From Ktedonobacter racemifer DSM 44963 (GTDB lineage: Bacteria; Chloroflexota; Ktedonobacteria; Ktedonobacterales; Ktedonobacteraceae), in contig NZ_ADVG01000001.1 in NCBI RefSeq assembly GCF_000178855.1, forward strand, positions 248,001-312,000: a DNA stretch of 64,000 bases, read 5' to 3'. Position numbers and translations under genes: made by a program. Below the pieces are notes generated by a model that was not told where the DNA came from, did no database searches, and was given only the letters and a program-made list of their open reading frames with translations. Positions 27,088 through 37,054 of this stretch are shown piece by piece; positions within the stretch are counted from its first letter, which is position 1, and each line of letters begins with the position of its first letter.

Positions 27088-28392
27088 AGGAAGTGCCGCC
27101 TCTCCTTGCGCGTAAGCGTAGCCATCGTTGCGATGGACCGGCCGACAATATCGTGCGTGAATTCCCTCGACCATGCCGAACGGACGCCCTCTCAGTTTCA
27201 AGTACCCATCCGACTTGATCGCCACACGCCCGACATAGGTGCCGATCTTCTTGCCTTTCGTGACCACCGCACGAACCAGATCGCCTGTCCTCAATCCGCA
27301 GATGCAGCTGGGTCCTTTGGCTTTTCCTCGTGGGAACCCCCGTTTATCCACATTGACCATGCGACGAGCCTGCCGCCCCTGTGCCTGAATCAGCCAGGGA
27401 CGAACATGCCGGATCTGGAGGCGTTCTGGCGTTGATCGCCCTGTGCATGCGGCATCGATCCAGTGGGTCTTAGGAAGGTTTCGGCTTTGTCGGTTCCACT
27501 TGGTCAGGCCGCCAGACCCCGTCTCGACCGGCAAATCAAGGGCCTTGAGGCGCTCATACAGCTGCCAGCGCGTGCTATTGACCGCCGCTGCATCATGCAG
27601 TGGGGCGCGACGCTGCGCCTGCACGCGAGTGAGCACGTCTGGCCGGTTTGCCAGAAATGACTCAAGGGGGTGATCGCCTTTGGCTTGGTTACAGGGCCGA
27701 CACGCGATGACGAGATTTGCGATGCGATCCGATCCATCTTTCGAACGGGGAGACACATGGTCGATTTCCAATGGCACCTCGCTCGCCTGGCAATACGTGC
27801 ATCGATGCTGCCATTTGGTGAGCAGATACTGGCGCACTTCTGTTCCCCACAAGGTTCCGCGTTGGTATTCGATCCCCTCAATGGAAGGGTTCTGCAGCAA
27901 CGCAAGATCAAAGCGCACGAGTTCCAAGGAGAGCGCGCCAACCGGACACCAGCGCGACAGGCGCTTGACCCAGGTCAGCAGGTGAAGTACGCGGCTCTCA
28001 AGCGAGGGCGCGAGCCACCCTTTGGGCCGCCTCCGATTGGCAAACCGTGCCGCACGGTAGCGGGTATGGCGGCTGCGTCGAGATCGGCGCACAGCACGCC
28101 GCTTCGCGAGCGCCTCGCGGATCTGCGGGCTTCGATGAGTCAGCTCCGCCGCCCACATCACCTCCCCTGACTGTTCATGGAGCACGGCAATGCCGCTGGT
28201 TTTGGCCCCAGGATCGAGTTTGACGCGCAGCGGCTCCACCACTGCCTCCGGCCTCGCCTCGCGCAACATCAGCACAAAGGGAAAGCGACGCAAGATGGCT
28301 GCCTTGCCCGCCTTGAGCAGAAGACGGGCGCGGGCAGGAGTGCAGGGCATGAGCGGCTTGCGCTCTGCATCCACAATCAATACACGCGACAT
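27076..28392 (-). CDS. iscB: IscB RNA-guided nuclease (copy 1)
   Basis: 438-residue IscB, the ancestor-like relative of Cas9 that cuts DNA with an omega RNA. Order: PLMP domain (KPLMPCTPARARLLLKAGKAA), RuvC-I with Asp (VKLDPGAKTSGIAVL), arginine-rich bridge helix (RRSRRSRHTRYRAARFANRR), RuvC-II with Glu (LSLELVRFD), HNH (CTYCQ...LEIDHVSPRSKDG...CNQAKGD), RuvC-III with Asp (THWIDAACTG), then a C-terminal target-adjacent-motif-interacting region. All catalytic residues are present. The start at 28392 (MSRVLIVDAE) has GGAGAACAGGAAC upstream and replaces an earlier codon at 28470 inside the RNA region. No transposase gene accompanies it, so mobility would depend on a TnpA in trans. Confidence 0.95.
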   Translation of the reverse strand: MSRVLIVDAERKPLMPCTPARARLLLKAGKAAILRRFPFVLMLREARPEAVVEPLRVKLDPGAKTSGIAVLHEQSGEVMWAAELTHRSPQIREALAKRRAVRRSRRSRHTRYRAARFANRRRPKGWLAPSLESRVLHLLTWVKRLSRWCPVGALSLELVRFDLALLQNPSIEGIEYQRGTLWGTEVRQYLLTKWQHRCTYCQASEVPLEIDHVSPRSKDGSDRIANLVIACRPCNQAKGDHPLESFLANRPDVLTRVQAQRRAPLHDAAAVNSTRWQLYERLKALDLPVETGSGGLTKWNRQSRNLPKTHWIDAACTGRSTPERLQIRHVRPWLIQAQGRQARRMVNVDKRGFPRGKAKGPSCICGLRTGDLVRAVVTKGKKIGTYVGRVAIKSDGYLKLRGRPFGMVEGIHARYCRPVHRNDGYAYAQGEAALPPQA

Positions 28393-28735
28393 GGTTTTGT
28401 TCCTGTTCTCCCCTTGCGGGGGCCTCGTAATGAGGCATCGCGTTGGTGTGCGCCTTCCTGTCCAGCACACACGAACGGTAATGTTTTCCTCGCCCGGGTG
28501 TCAGAAGCGGCGATCTTTGCTCAGCACTGGCTTTGGACACCCCATCAACCTGTTTAACTGAGCAATTAAAGAGCCGGGAGCTGGAAAAGCCACTCCAGGG
28601 TCTGCTTTTTCGCGCTCCTTCTGAACGGCTCCGGTGTGCAAGCACACCGGGGGCTGGTCAGCATCGGGGCTTGCAGCCAAGACCACTCAGGGAAGTCTCC
28701 CACAAGCCCCCCGGTTTCCCGGTGGGGTCGCTGAC
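28393..28735 (-). ncRNA. Candidate omega RNA / left end of iscB element 1
   Basis: Non-coding leader directly upstream of iscB on the same strand. Read on the minus strand it contains TTAAACAGG followed by AAAGCCAGTGCT (28523-28559), a motif also found upstream of iscB copy 2. A left-end hairpin (CCCC..CCGG / CCGGTGGGG, 28707-28726) lies at the outer edge. IscB omega RNAs lie in this position with the guide at the 5' end, which would be drawn from the sequence beyond about 28735. Confidence 0.65.
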
Positions 28736-28809
28736 ACGCCTGAAGGCTTCCAGGTGTTATACTAGAGCAGAAAGCGGAAAAAGGCAACCATATGAGGAGA
28801 GCGAATTCC

Positions 28810-29826
28810 ATGCGACAGGTCTGGATTACCAAAGCTGGTCCACCAGAAGTCTTGCAGGTGCGCGAGGCGCCTGATCCCACTCCACGGCCCGGGGAGGTGC
28901 GTATTCGGGTGGAAGCCAGCGGCATCAACTTCGCCGACCTGATGGCGCGGATGGGCCTCTATCCCGACGCGCCCAAAATCCCCTGTGTCGTCGGCTATGA
29001 GGTGGCCGGGACGGTCGATGCCCTGGGTGAAGGGGTCACGGAGTTTCAGATCGGCCAGCATGTCCTGGCTCTCACGCACTTCGGCGGATATGCCGATGTC
29101 GTCTGTGTACCTGCTCTCACTGCCTTTGCGCGTCCTCCACAGATGAGTGCGCAAGTGGGGGCAGGAATGCTCGTCAACTATGTCACCGCCTATCAACTGC
29201 TCGTCGTCATGGGTTCGCTCCACCAGGGGGACCGCGTCGTGATCCAGAGCGCTGCCGGCGGTATTGGGCTGGCTGCACTGGATATTTGCCGAATCTACGG
29301 CGCGGAAACCATTGGGATAGCATCTGCTACCAAGCATGCGTGGTTGCGTTCCCGTGGGCTAGATCACGCCATCGACTCTCGGAGTGCAGGAGTGCTCAAG
29401 GAGATCCAACAGATCAGCAGGGGTGAGGGCGTAGAGATCGTGTTAGATTCTCAGGGCGGTCCCTCCTGGCGACAAAGCTATGGCCTGCTCGCCCCCACGG
29501 GACGACTGCTGACCTTTGGTGTCAGCAGCCTCGCCCCCGGACATCGCCGCTCCCTCCCGTCGCTGTTGCGCCTGGTGCTGACCATGCCACGCTTCACGCC
29601 TCTGCGCTTGATGGACGAAAACAAGGGGGTTCTTGGGGTGAATGTGGGGCATCTCTGGCACAAGCCTCACCTGGTGCGTGGTTGGGCCGAACAGATCCTT
29701 GCCTGGTATGGAGAGGGTAAGCTTGCACCTCAGATCGATCGCACCTTTCCTTTTGCCCAGGCGCCGGCTGCTCACCAGTATCTGCACGACCGCAAGGCAA
29801 TCGGCAAGGTTCTCCTGGAGCCATAG
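28810..29826 (+). CDS. Zinc-independent quinone oxidoreductase-like MDR protein
   Basis: Medium-chain dehydrogenase/reductase of about 338 residues, quinone oxidoreductase (crotonase-like zeta-crystallin) type. The N-terminal GroES-like domain holds SGINFADLMARMGLYP and GYEVAGTVDALGEGV. The Rossmann domain shows the NADP-binding loop VVIQSAAGGIGLAALDICR (about residue 148). No structural or catalytic zinc Cys pattern is present. It would reduce quinones or enones with NADPH in the cytosol. The start at 28810 has GGAGA 8 bases upstream; ATG at 28792 is less well placed. TATACT at 28757 could be its -10, which would put its promoter in or beside the iscB left end. Confidence 0.88.
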   Translation: MRQVWITKAGPPEVLQVREAPDPTPRPGEVRIRVEASGINFADLMARMGLYPDAPKIPCVVGYEVAGTVDALGEGVTEFQIGQHVLALTHFGGYADVVCVPALTAFARPPQMSAQVGAGMLVNYVTAYQLLVVMGSLHQGDRVVIQSAAGGIGLAALDICRIYGAETIGIASATKHAWLRSRGLDHAIDSRSAGVLKEIQQISRGEGVEIVLDSQGGPSWRQSYGLLAPTGRLLTFGVSSLAPGHRRSLPSLLRLVLTMPRFTPLRLMDENKGVLGVNVGHLWHKPHLVRGWAEQILAWYGEGKLAPQIDRTFPFAQAPAAHQYLHDRKAIGKVLLEP

Positions 29827-30233
29827 AGGGAGAAGATGGCACTGTTTCTACCCGGTATGTATCTCCTTCAGTCCTTTGGGGTAAGGACACACTCTGTTTT
29901 TCGGCTCTCTCGCAACTATGCCCTTACCATGAATGCGGACACATTGTCTATACGAAATCCATAGGTCTGGCACAACGCCTCATGCTCGTTTTTATGGCGA
30001 TCGTTGCTCGACCTGAGAAGAACGATACCATCGCATCCATCGAAGCATCTGATCTGCATCCTCCAAGAGCCAGGAATTTCCCGGAGTATCACGTTCCCTT
30101 ACCTCAATCACATAACTATGACTGACTGGATCAAGGCAGGAACGCAACACATAGCGACGTTGATCGACCCACCCAGCAAGCTTGCTTGCCCAGCATCGAA
30201 CAGACAGTGCTGAAGACTCCCCATGCTAAAGCA
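29827..30233. other. Gap without a recognisable gene
   Basis: About 400 bases between the oxidoreductase and the IS4-type copy. No frame has a convincing start and product. The right edge (GAAGACTCCCCATGCTAAAGC) is half of a right-end-type hairpin that abuts the insertion. Confidence 0.45.
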
Positions 30234-31477
30234 CTGACACTTATACACAAGTTTTGGCGTGCTGAAAAGAAAAGCGTGAAAAAGCCAAGGAGGAAGGCTC
30301 ATGGGACAAGAACCTTTGCAGCATGCCGACGTGGGCCGCCCAGACCTTCGGAGCAGCCGAATTGGGGGATCCACGACGCACTCAAAGGACGAGGGCCGAT
30401 GGGCAATAGTAAAAAAGATATTGGCTTCAGTTTGCACACCGTGCTTGCAATGAATCCGCACAACCAGCAGATCTTGGGATGTATGACCCTGGAACCCTTC
30501 ATTCGTCAGCTTGCTCCCGTTGGGGAAACCAAAGTAGAGCGAAAAAAGAGAGAGCGAGAATCCCATGTCTGGGAAGAGAGTGTGCGACAGATCGGACGAG
30601 TGCCTGAGCATCACCAATGGATCTATGTAAGCGATAGCGGCAGCGATGTCTACACGTTTTGGCAGACGTGTGAGGATCTCGGGTATGACGCGTGTGTTGC
30701 GAGTGGCCCAGGATCGTAACGTGGAGATTTCCCAAGAGGATGTGCAAGCTGGGCTCGACGAAGGGCATCTCAAAATCCTGGCTCGTGCCCTCCCTGGTGG
30801 AGATGCCCATCTGGTGCACATTCCTGCCCAGCATTCTCAGCCCAAGCGAGAAGCACTCTTACAGATGAATTTTCAAAAGGTGCGAGTACAGCCACCTGTG
30901 AACGGAGCCTGTTTGCGCAAAACGGAGATTGTCGCCTGGGTCGTCCGGGTTTGGGAACCGTCCCCACCGCAAGGGCAAGAACCGTTAGAATGGATCTTGT
31001 TGACCACGCTGCCGATCACTTGCCCAAGCGAGGCATGGGAGGTGGTGCAATGGTAGGCTGGCGTTGGCTACTGGAGGACTTCCACAAGGCACTCAAAACT
31101 GGCTGTCGGATGGAGCAGCACAATCTGCAAAGCATGCAGGCCCAATGGAACCTGTTAGCCATCCTCACTCCCATTGCCTTGCGCCTGTTGCTAATACGAC
31201 AAGCGGCACAGCAAGCCACCGAGATCCCTGCGGAGAATGTGGTTTCTCAAGAGGCCATCCAGGCCGTGATCTTGTTGGATCACCGTCACCGCAACATTGT
31301 GACAGCCAAGCACTTGTGGCGCGCGATTGCCCGTCTGGGGGCTACCTCGACCGGAAGAGTGATGGACCACCAGGATGGCAGACCTTATGGAAAGGATGGA
31401 TGCGGGTCATGGACGTCTTGGAGGGCGTTCATCTCGCCGCCCGTCTCCATCCTTCATGATTTGTGTATAAGTGTCAG
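30234..31477 (+). mobile_element. IS4-family element, copy 1 (internally deleted)
   Basis: Perfect 17-base terminal inverted repeats, CTGACACTTATACACAA (30234-30250) and its complement (31461-31477). Length 1,244 bases, about 245 shorter than copy 2 at 61.5 kb because of one internal deletion near 30373. Confidence 0.9.
30301..31459 (+). pseudogene. IS4-family transposase (copy 1)
   Basis: Remains of a Tn5/IS4-type DDE transposase. It starts at ATG 30301 after GGAGGAAGG, then loses about 245 bases between GGGGGATCCACG and CACTCAAAGG, which removes the first catalytic Asp. The second Asp region survives (VSDSGSDVYTFWQ). The frame then breaks after ACVASGPGS and again before the YREK region (GWRWLLEDFHKALKTGC). 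The last two breaks also occur in copy 2, so they predate the separation of the copies. No functional protein is expected. Confidence 0.85.
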
Positions 31478-31480
31478 GCA

Positions 31481-32530
31481 TCAATGACCGGGGCTTTCTC
31501 GCCACATTCTCTGTAAAAATGTAAGGATAGCAATTGTTCCTTGCGAAACAATTTCAGACGGCGGGGTTAAAAGTTGGTCATTGTCTTCTATGCAAAATGC
31601 GTGCAGGCGACTCAACTGCCCCAGTTCTGCTGGCACCTCCCTCAGTTGGTTCCCGGATAAATCGAGCATATGCAGGTCACGCAACTGCCCCAGTTCTGCT
31701 GGCACCTCCCTCAGTTGGTTCCCGGCCAAATAGAGATCTTGCAGTCCACACAACTGCCCCAGTTCAGTTGGTATCCCCGTCAATTGGTTCCCGGACAAAT
31801 CGAGCTCTTGCAGGTCACGCAACTGCCCCAGTTCAGTTGGCACCTCTCTCAATTGGTTCCCAGATAAGTAGAGCTCTTGCAGGCCACGCAACTGCCCCAG
31901 TTCTGCTGGCACCTCTCTCAGTTGGTTCCCGGCCAAATAGAGCTTTTCCAGACGACTCAACTGCCCCAGTTCTGCTGGCACCTCCCTCAGTTGGTTCCCG
32001 GATAAATCGAGCATATGCAGGTCACGCAACTGCCCCAGTTCTGCTGGCACCTCCCTCAGTTGGTTCCCGGATAAATCGAGCATATGCAGGTCACGCAACT
32101 GCCCCAGTTCAGTTGGCACCTCTCTCAATTGGTTCCCGGATAAGTAGAGCTCTTGCAGGCCACGCAACTGCCCCAGTTCAGTTGGTATCCCCGTCAATTG
32201 GTTCCCGGATAAGTAGAGCTCTTGCAGGCTACGCAACTGCCCCAGTTCTGCTGGCACCTCCCTCAGTTGGTTCCCGGCCAAATAGAGCTCTTGCAGGCTA
32301 CGCAACTGCCCCAGTTCTGCTGGCACCTCTCTCAATTGGTTCCCGAACAAATAGAGCTCTTGCAGGCTACGCAACTGCCCCAGTTCTGCTGGCACCTGTG
32401 TAAGACCTTTATCTGAAATATCTAAAGTAATAAGGTTTCCCAGATCGTCATACTTTACATCATTAGGGATAACTTTATAGATAGAAATTAACAACTCAAC
32501 AATAGCCTGATCACCTGAACTATTTTCCAT
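31481..32530 (-). CDS. Leucine-rich-repeat protein
   Basis: 349-residue protein made almost entirely of 23-residue leucine-rich repeats: about twelve consecutive units of the form LxxLxLxxNQLxxVPxELGQL (residues about 32-310), plus a degenerate last one. A 30-residue N-terminal cap is acidic; the C terminus is a short helix (GTIAILTFLQ). It has no signal peptide or membrane segment, so it is a cytosolic scaffold or interaction protein. The DNA repeats every 69 bases with high identity, so repeat number probably varies. The start at ATG 32530 has GAGGA upstream, better than GTG at 32542. The IS4 copy ends 4 bases after the stop, and the last codons (ESPGH) come from hairpin-like sequence, so the original C terminus may be lost. 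Confidence 0.85.
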   Translation of the reverse strand: MENSSGDQAIVELLISIYKVIPNDVKYDDLGNLITLDISDKGLTQVPAELGQLRSLQELYLFGNQLREVPAELGQLRSLQELYLAGNQLREVPAELGQLRSLQELYLSGNQLTGIPTELGQLRGLQELYLSGNQLREVPTELGQLRDLHMLDLSGNQLREVPAELGQLRDLHMLDLSGNQLREVPAELGQLSRLEKLYLAGNQLREVPAELGQLRGLQELYLSGNQLREVPTELGQLRDLQELDLSGNQLTGIPTELGQLCGLQDLYLAGNQLREVPAELGQLRDLHMLDLSGNQLREVPAELGQLSRLHAFCIEDNDQLLTPPSEIVSQGTIAILTFLQRMWRESPGH

Positions 32531-32620
32531 ACATGTCCTCACTTCGGTATTGCTTTCAATAATTCATCGTTATCTCTATGAAATGTAAATAATCCTCATA
32601 GTGTATTACACTCCACTATA

Positions 32621-33150
32621 TCACTTAAAAAGACTTACTTTCAAAGAAATGAGGAATGCGTCTTCCAGTGAAGGTGTGTGTTGCAAAGAGATTGAAGACG
32701 CATGCTGAGAGTTAGTCCGCTTTTGCGCCCCTAGACGAGTGAGCAGCAGGCGAATTATCGTCACCTGGATCAGGGTTTCACTCGTTGGGACTTTTCGTTC
32801 GTACTCTTTGCTCATTCTTCTGTTGTGGGAAATCCAGGACAATGAACGCTCTACGACCCATCTGCGAGGCTGGATGCTAAACCCATGTTGGCCAGGGGCA
32901 CGTTCCACGACTTCGAGATCCCATCCCCCCTCAGTTTGACACCACGTCGCCAAATCCTGTCCACGATAAGCCGCATCGGCCCAGATCTTTGTCAGACGTG
33001 GCAGCACTGGGGCGAGTCCAGCGAGCAAGCATCGAGCCCCTTTACTATCATGCACATCTGCAGGAGTAATATAGACAGAGAGCAGTGGTCCAAGTCTATC
33101 CACCAGAATGTGGCGCTTGCGGCCTTTGACCTGTTTGTGCGCATCAAAGA
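32621..33150 (-). pseudogene. IS5-family transposase, 5'-truncated
   Basis: C-terminal half of an IS5-type DDE transposase: the frame begins in DAHKQVKGRKRHILVD and includes the second Asp region (KIWADAAYRGQDL) and the Glu region (RWVVERSLSWISHNRRMSKEYE). The N-terminal half with the first Asp is missing; sequence above 33150 belongs to another gene fragment on the plus strand. Confidence 0.8.
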
Positions 33151-33415
33151 TGAACTCGTGGGGCCTGAATGTGAAGGCGTCGAACTGTTTCCCGCTCGCT
33201 CACGGGAAGTAGACACCGCGAATCACTACCACCTGTGGACCATCGATGATCCCGCGTTCCGCTTCCCATTTGGGTTTACCCGGCGCCTGGTCACCGAAGT
33301 AACCATTGGTGACGCGCGACAAGAGCCATGGCCGGCCAATGAACGCCCGGCTGATTGTCTTTCCGAAGAAGAAATGAGAGCACTTCTCCAAAAAGAACAA
33401 CGTAGGCGTTCCTGA
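33138..33415 (+). pseudogene. 3' fragment of an unidentified protein gene
   Basis: The frame reads like a genuine protein tail (DELVGPECEGVELFPARS, VDTANHYHLWTID, FPFGFTRRLV) ending in a charged helix with a stop at 33415. The family is not identified. Its upstream part is replaced by the truncated IS5 element at about 33138-33150, so it is probably a host gene cut by that insertion. Confidence 0.5.
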
Positions 33416-33429
33416 ACGTATAATGCGAC

Positions 33430-33509
33430 ATTCCTCCGGATACAGGCTCTAAAGAGCGTGACACCCGGAGGAATTGGCATGCGTGTTTCGAAACACGCAT
33501 GCCAATTCC
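33430..33509. repeat. Perfect 40-base palindrome plus overlapping inverted repeat
   Basis: 33470-33509 is a perfect palindrome with no loop, from GGAATTGGCATGCG to its complement, centred on TTCGAA. A second inverted repeat, ATTCCTCCGG (33430-33439) with CCGGAGGAAT (33465-33474), shares bases with the palindrome's left edge, so the two stems would exclude each other. There is no T-run as in a simple terminator. Confidence 0.8.
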
Positions 33510-33809
33510 ACAAATAGCAGAATACAAATTTTTGGTAATTTAAGGTTCTGAAGAAATTTTAGTGACTTAGAGAGATGCGGCAAGCTTGAGACGTAAGAAG
33601 AAGCTTTCGGGACATTTCTGGTATCCATCCTGACGAGCCTTCCTAACAAGAAAGCAAAGTGAACACCGAGCGCGAGCAACACGCACTCAGTTGACTACTA
33701 CAAGCTAAATATCGCACTATTTCCCAGCGGTCAGGCACAACCTACAAAAGTATACCGAAAGGTTGATCCTTTGTGCGTGGGCCTCTGTAGCTACTGCACG
33801 GCTCAATGC
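33510..33809. other. Gap without an assigned gene
   Basis: AT-rich. A minus-strand frame (33449-33682) has a product of 77 residues with no ribosome-binding site. It may be an old transposase tail but is not identifiable. Confidence 0.4.
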
Positions 33810-34559
33810 TCACTGCAAACCTCTGTAGGAGATGGATTGGTATGCGAGTTCAAGAAGTTTGTCTCTTCCTGCGGAAAAGACATTTAAGTCAACAGGCTCC
33901 GATATTCCGGGGACATGTCCACGATCACAATACTGCCAGAACGCCCAATTGGTGACATTGCTCCATTGGATCGGGAAAAGGGCTTCACCGATCCAGATGA
34001 CATAATCCTCAAAATGCCCTTTGATATATTCTGCGTATCGAGTGAGATCCGTGTAAATAATGGGTTTCATACCATAGTGGTGTTCCAGCCGCTGAAGAAA
34101 CACGTTGATTTCTTGTAGCATCGCCTGGCGATCCTTACCGGATACTTCCAGATCCAACACGGGTGGCAGCATCCCGGCTTCTTTGGGGACCATATTGATG
34201 TAATTATCTGCCTGCTCAGCACCGTTCAAGGACGCTGTATAGAAATGATATGCACCCCGAAGCAGCCCCTGCTCTTTTGCCCCACGCCAGTTCGCCCGAA
34301 AATAGGCGTCCTGATACGTTTTGCCCTCGGTCGCTTTAATGAACACAAACGTGTATCTGCCTGTTTGGGCAACGCGTTTCCAATCAATCTGCTTCTGATA
34401 GCTCGACACATCAAGGCCCTGCACATTGTTCTTCGACACAAACCAGGAGTTCGGCCAGATGATCCCCGTATACAACAAAATGGCCACTATCAGCAGACAA
34501 AACAGGACAAGCACAACTCGCCATACTCTTCTTCTCAGAAATTCCCGTGTCTTGTTCAA
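33810..34559 (-). CDS. Membrane-anchored GH25 lysozyme
   Basis: 249-residue glycoside hydrolase family 25 enzyme, which cleaves the MurNAc-GlcNAc bond of peptidoglycan. A basic N terminus and one hydrophobic helix (about residues 13-36, VVLVLFCLLIVAILLYTG) place the enzyme outside the membrane as a signal anchor. Family motifs: GLDVSSYQKQIDW with the first acidic residue, FVFIKATEG, RGAYHFY, the catalytic PPVLDLE, KPIIYT, FWQYCDRG and VDLNVF. A TTG start at 34559 is chosen because CGGAGG lies 8 bases upstream; the GTG at 34607 has no such site. It stands alone next to a broken tnpB. Likely role: wall remodelling. Confidence 0.9.
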   Translation of the reverse strand: MNKTREFLRRRVWRVVLVLFCLLIVAILLYTGIIWPNSWFVSKNNVQGLDVSSYQKQIDWKRVAQTGRYTFVFIKATEGKTYQDAYFRANWRGAKEQGLLRGAYHFYTASLNGAEQADNYINMVPKEAGMLPPVLDLEVSGKDRQAMLQEINVFLQRLEHHYGMKPIIYTDLTRYAEYIKGHFEDYVIWIGEALFPIQWSNVTNWAFWQYCDRGHVPGISEPVDLNVFSAGRDKLLELAYQSISYRGLQ

Positions 34560-34628
34560 GGATGTCACCTCCGATGGGATGTATCTATAGAGATGATAAC
34601 AGTTCACCTAAACAATGACAGGCATTGC

Positions 34629-35835
34629 TCAGTATGTGGGAGCACCCACTGGACGGACTGCCACGCCCACGATCCCTTGCCCGAAGGAGTCAGGGATTGC
34701 TTTTCGGATAATGTTGAGGCTGCCATTCACATCGGCATTGATACGCCTGCCAGTACTGGTACGAAACAAGCCGCGTTTGATGCGTTTGCCCAGGTAGTGC
34801 TCATGATGGCAAATTGGCTCAAGATCAAGAAAGCTACACTTACTGGTGTGGCTTTCTTCTTGGAGGATCACATGTATTCCCACCAATTCTGCTTTCTAGT
34901 TGAGCATATCAATGAAGCGAGCAAAGGGAATTTGCACAAACTGTTGATTGTTGCGCTTCCCTATGTTGATTTCTTGCTTCCACCCATCGTTCTTCCCGAT
35001 TACGACTGTTCCTATACCTTCCTCAACGAGATGCTCGATGATACGATGGCTTTGGGTGTGCAAGTAATGATCAATTTTGCGTGTGCGCTTCTGGGTAAGG
35101 CGTTCTAAACGAGTGGAGGTATGACGCTTGTGCTTGCTGAGATGGCACTGTAACCTTGCACATTCTTTGTTATACCATTGGTTGATGTGCTTCAGCGGAC
35201 GCCCGTTAACCAGCAGAGGCGTAAAGCCTGCTTTGTTTGATGTTAGCGTTGCTACGTTGTTCAATCCAATATCGATACCAGCGACGAGCAAAGGATCAAC
35301 TCCTGCGTGTTTGGGTTCTTGTTCGTAGACCACTTCCATAATATAGAACCCACTACGAGGAATGATACGAGCTTGTTTGACGTTGTTCTGTTTGGTAGGA
35401 ATCTCGATTCCCAGTTGTGATGGAGCAATCATTCCTCGCTTCTTGAGGGCTTTCTTCGAGAGAGCTTGTCTATCGTAAATGAGGATATTGCGCCCCTTTT
35501 GTTTGTCTTTGTACGCGAGGCAGCTTAGGACGACCTTGAAACTTCGATGGATCTTCAAACCACGCTGCAAGCCCTTTACGAAACGACTTCCAGTTCTTCT
35601 CAAGAAGCCGAAGGACATCATTGCTCACTTTACGCGGCAAGGCTTGGTAGGCTTGGGTGTCCTTCACCAGATGATAGACCTCAGCTATACTGAGGTACGT
35701 ACCCGTATGGATGAAGGATTGGCGCATGTGGTAGTTCGCGAGATTATAGAGGTTTTTGGAGGCGAAGGAGGCTGCATCGATGGCAGTATACCGAGAATCA
35801 CCTTTGCAGATGATATGCCGCTCAACGAGTTGCAT
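34629..35835 (-). pseudogene. tnpB: tnpB (IS605-type), frameshifted twice
   Basis: A tnpB of the same subgroup as the intron-split copy at 14.1-17.7 kb, here without the intron. Three frames are needed: N terminus to GRPKLP (near 35510), the middle with RuvC-I (AGIDIGLNNVATL) and RuvC-II (GTVVIGKNDGWKQE) to FARFID (near 34900), then the C terminus with RuvC-III ([14 protein letters not shown]). Its uninterrupted INQWYNKE marks where the intron entered the other copy. Confidence 0.85.
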
Positions 35836-36164
35836 CCTACAGCACCTCTTTTCCTTTTATTTCCCCTGTATTGTACTATAAATGCCAGTATATGTCAATA
35901 TTTGACAATTTATGGCACTATTTCTTAGGAAAGATTTTAACACACGAATCGTCTTGATCTGCTGCCTGAGTCCACCGAGGCATAAAAAAGCATACAAATG
36001 CATAGTATCACAATGGGTCGATCTTTCTGTGCGCCGCTGTATACCATGCCTATGGACATCTCGCTGTAGACGCACGTGAGCAGAGAAAAAACAGAAGAAA
36101 TGTTGTCGAGTTCCAGGGAGCCATGATATGCTTGAATGAGCTAGAAAAGAGGAAGGAAGATACC

Positions 36165-37037
36165 ATGAAGCCAGTAGAACTCCTTCAACGCATGAACGCA
36201 CTCCACCAGACAACCTTTACATTCCTTGAAAAATATCCAGACGGCGAGCAGGGAGCTTTTGCCGTGACGGATCATCTGAGCAGACGGTGGGTGCTCAAAT
36301 GGGCACCAGGGGCTGACAACGTAGAGTGGATGCAAGGAGCAAAAGCAGTCACAGATCTGTTACGAAGCCTCGGCTATCCAGCACCATACTATCTGCTCAT
36401 TGGAAGCATCCCTGAAGGCATCTACAGTATTCAGAGCGCTCTCCCCGGCTCTCCTGTACGCCAGCTTCCATCAACGCTTTTGCCTCGCTTGCTTGAGCTC
36501 AATGAACTCCAGAGAGGGCGAGCCATCCCCGGTCGGAAAGATTGGCACCAGGAAGTGATCAATACCGTGCTTTGGGGTGGAGATGGATACTGTCTTCACG
36601 AATCCTTGCAGCAGCATTCATCTGGTACTGCTGAACTCCTGCAAACACTTCAAGCCCTGGTAATGTCGCATCAAGATGAGCCTCACCACACGACTGATAT
36701 CGTCCACGGGGATTTCCAGCACGCGAACATTCTCATTGAGGAGAAACAGATCAGCGGGGTTGTTGATTGGGATGGCTTTGGAGCAGGCGATTGCGTCTTT
36801 GATATTGCCACCTTGTTATTTTATTCCTACGAGAGTGTTGAAGTGCGTGAGCGACTTTGGAATTACGCCTTAGAGCGAGCTTCGCTCAAACTTCTGAGCA
36901 TCTATCTGGCTCACCTGATCCTTCGCCAGGTGGATTGGTCACTGCGCTATCATGATCAAACAACGAGTGAGCGCTACATCACCAGAGGACACGCGCTACT
37001 TCAGGAGATCGCATACCGCTCTCATTCTGCTCGCTAA
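36165..37037 (+). CDS. APH-family phosphotransferase
   Basis: 290-residue kinase-like protein of the aminoglycoside phosphotransferase/choline kinase superfamily. Seen: an N-lobe with the Lys-bearing strand RRWVLKWAPG, the Brenner motif IVHGDFQHANIL (about residue 193) with the catalytic Asp, and the metal-binding GVVDWDGFGAGD (about residue 215). It would phosphorylate a small alcohol or amino-sugar substrate with ATP in the cytosol; whether this is an antibiotic is unknown. The ATG at 36165 has GGAAGGA upstream and is preferred over an in-frame codon at 36123. It is followed at about 20 bases by the left end of an intact tnpB element. Confidence 0.88.
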   Translation: MKPVELLQRMNALHQTTFTFLEKYPDGEQGAFAVTDHLSRRWVLKWAPGADNVEWMQGAKAVTDLLRSLGYPAPYYLLIGSIPEGIYSIQSALPGSPVRQLPSTLLPRLLELNELQRGRAIPGRKDWHQEVINTVLWGGDGYCLHESLQQHSSGTAELLQTLQALVMSHQDEPHHTTDIVHGDFQHANILIEEKQISGVVDWDGFGAGDCVFDIATLLFYSYESVEVRERLWNYALERASLKLLSIYLAHLILRQVDWSLRYHDQTTSERYITRGHALLQEIAYRSHSAR

Positions 37038-37054
37038 ATGTTCAGTTTGTTGGG

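Noticed and set aside
31560..32400. Regular 69-base repeats resembling a CRISPR array
   Set aside because: The repeats are contiguous without unique spacers and encode leucine-rich repeats in frame.
31534..32403. Long plus-strand open frame of 290 codons with repeated motifs
   Set aside because: It is the antisense of the leucine-rich-repeat gene and stays open because the 69-base repeat is a multiple of three; no ribosome-binding site.
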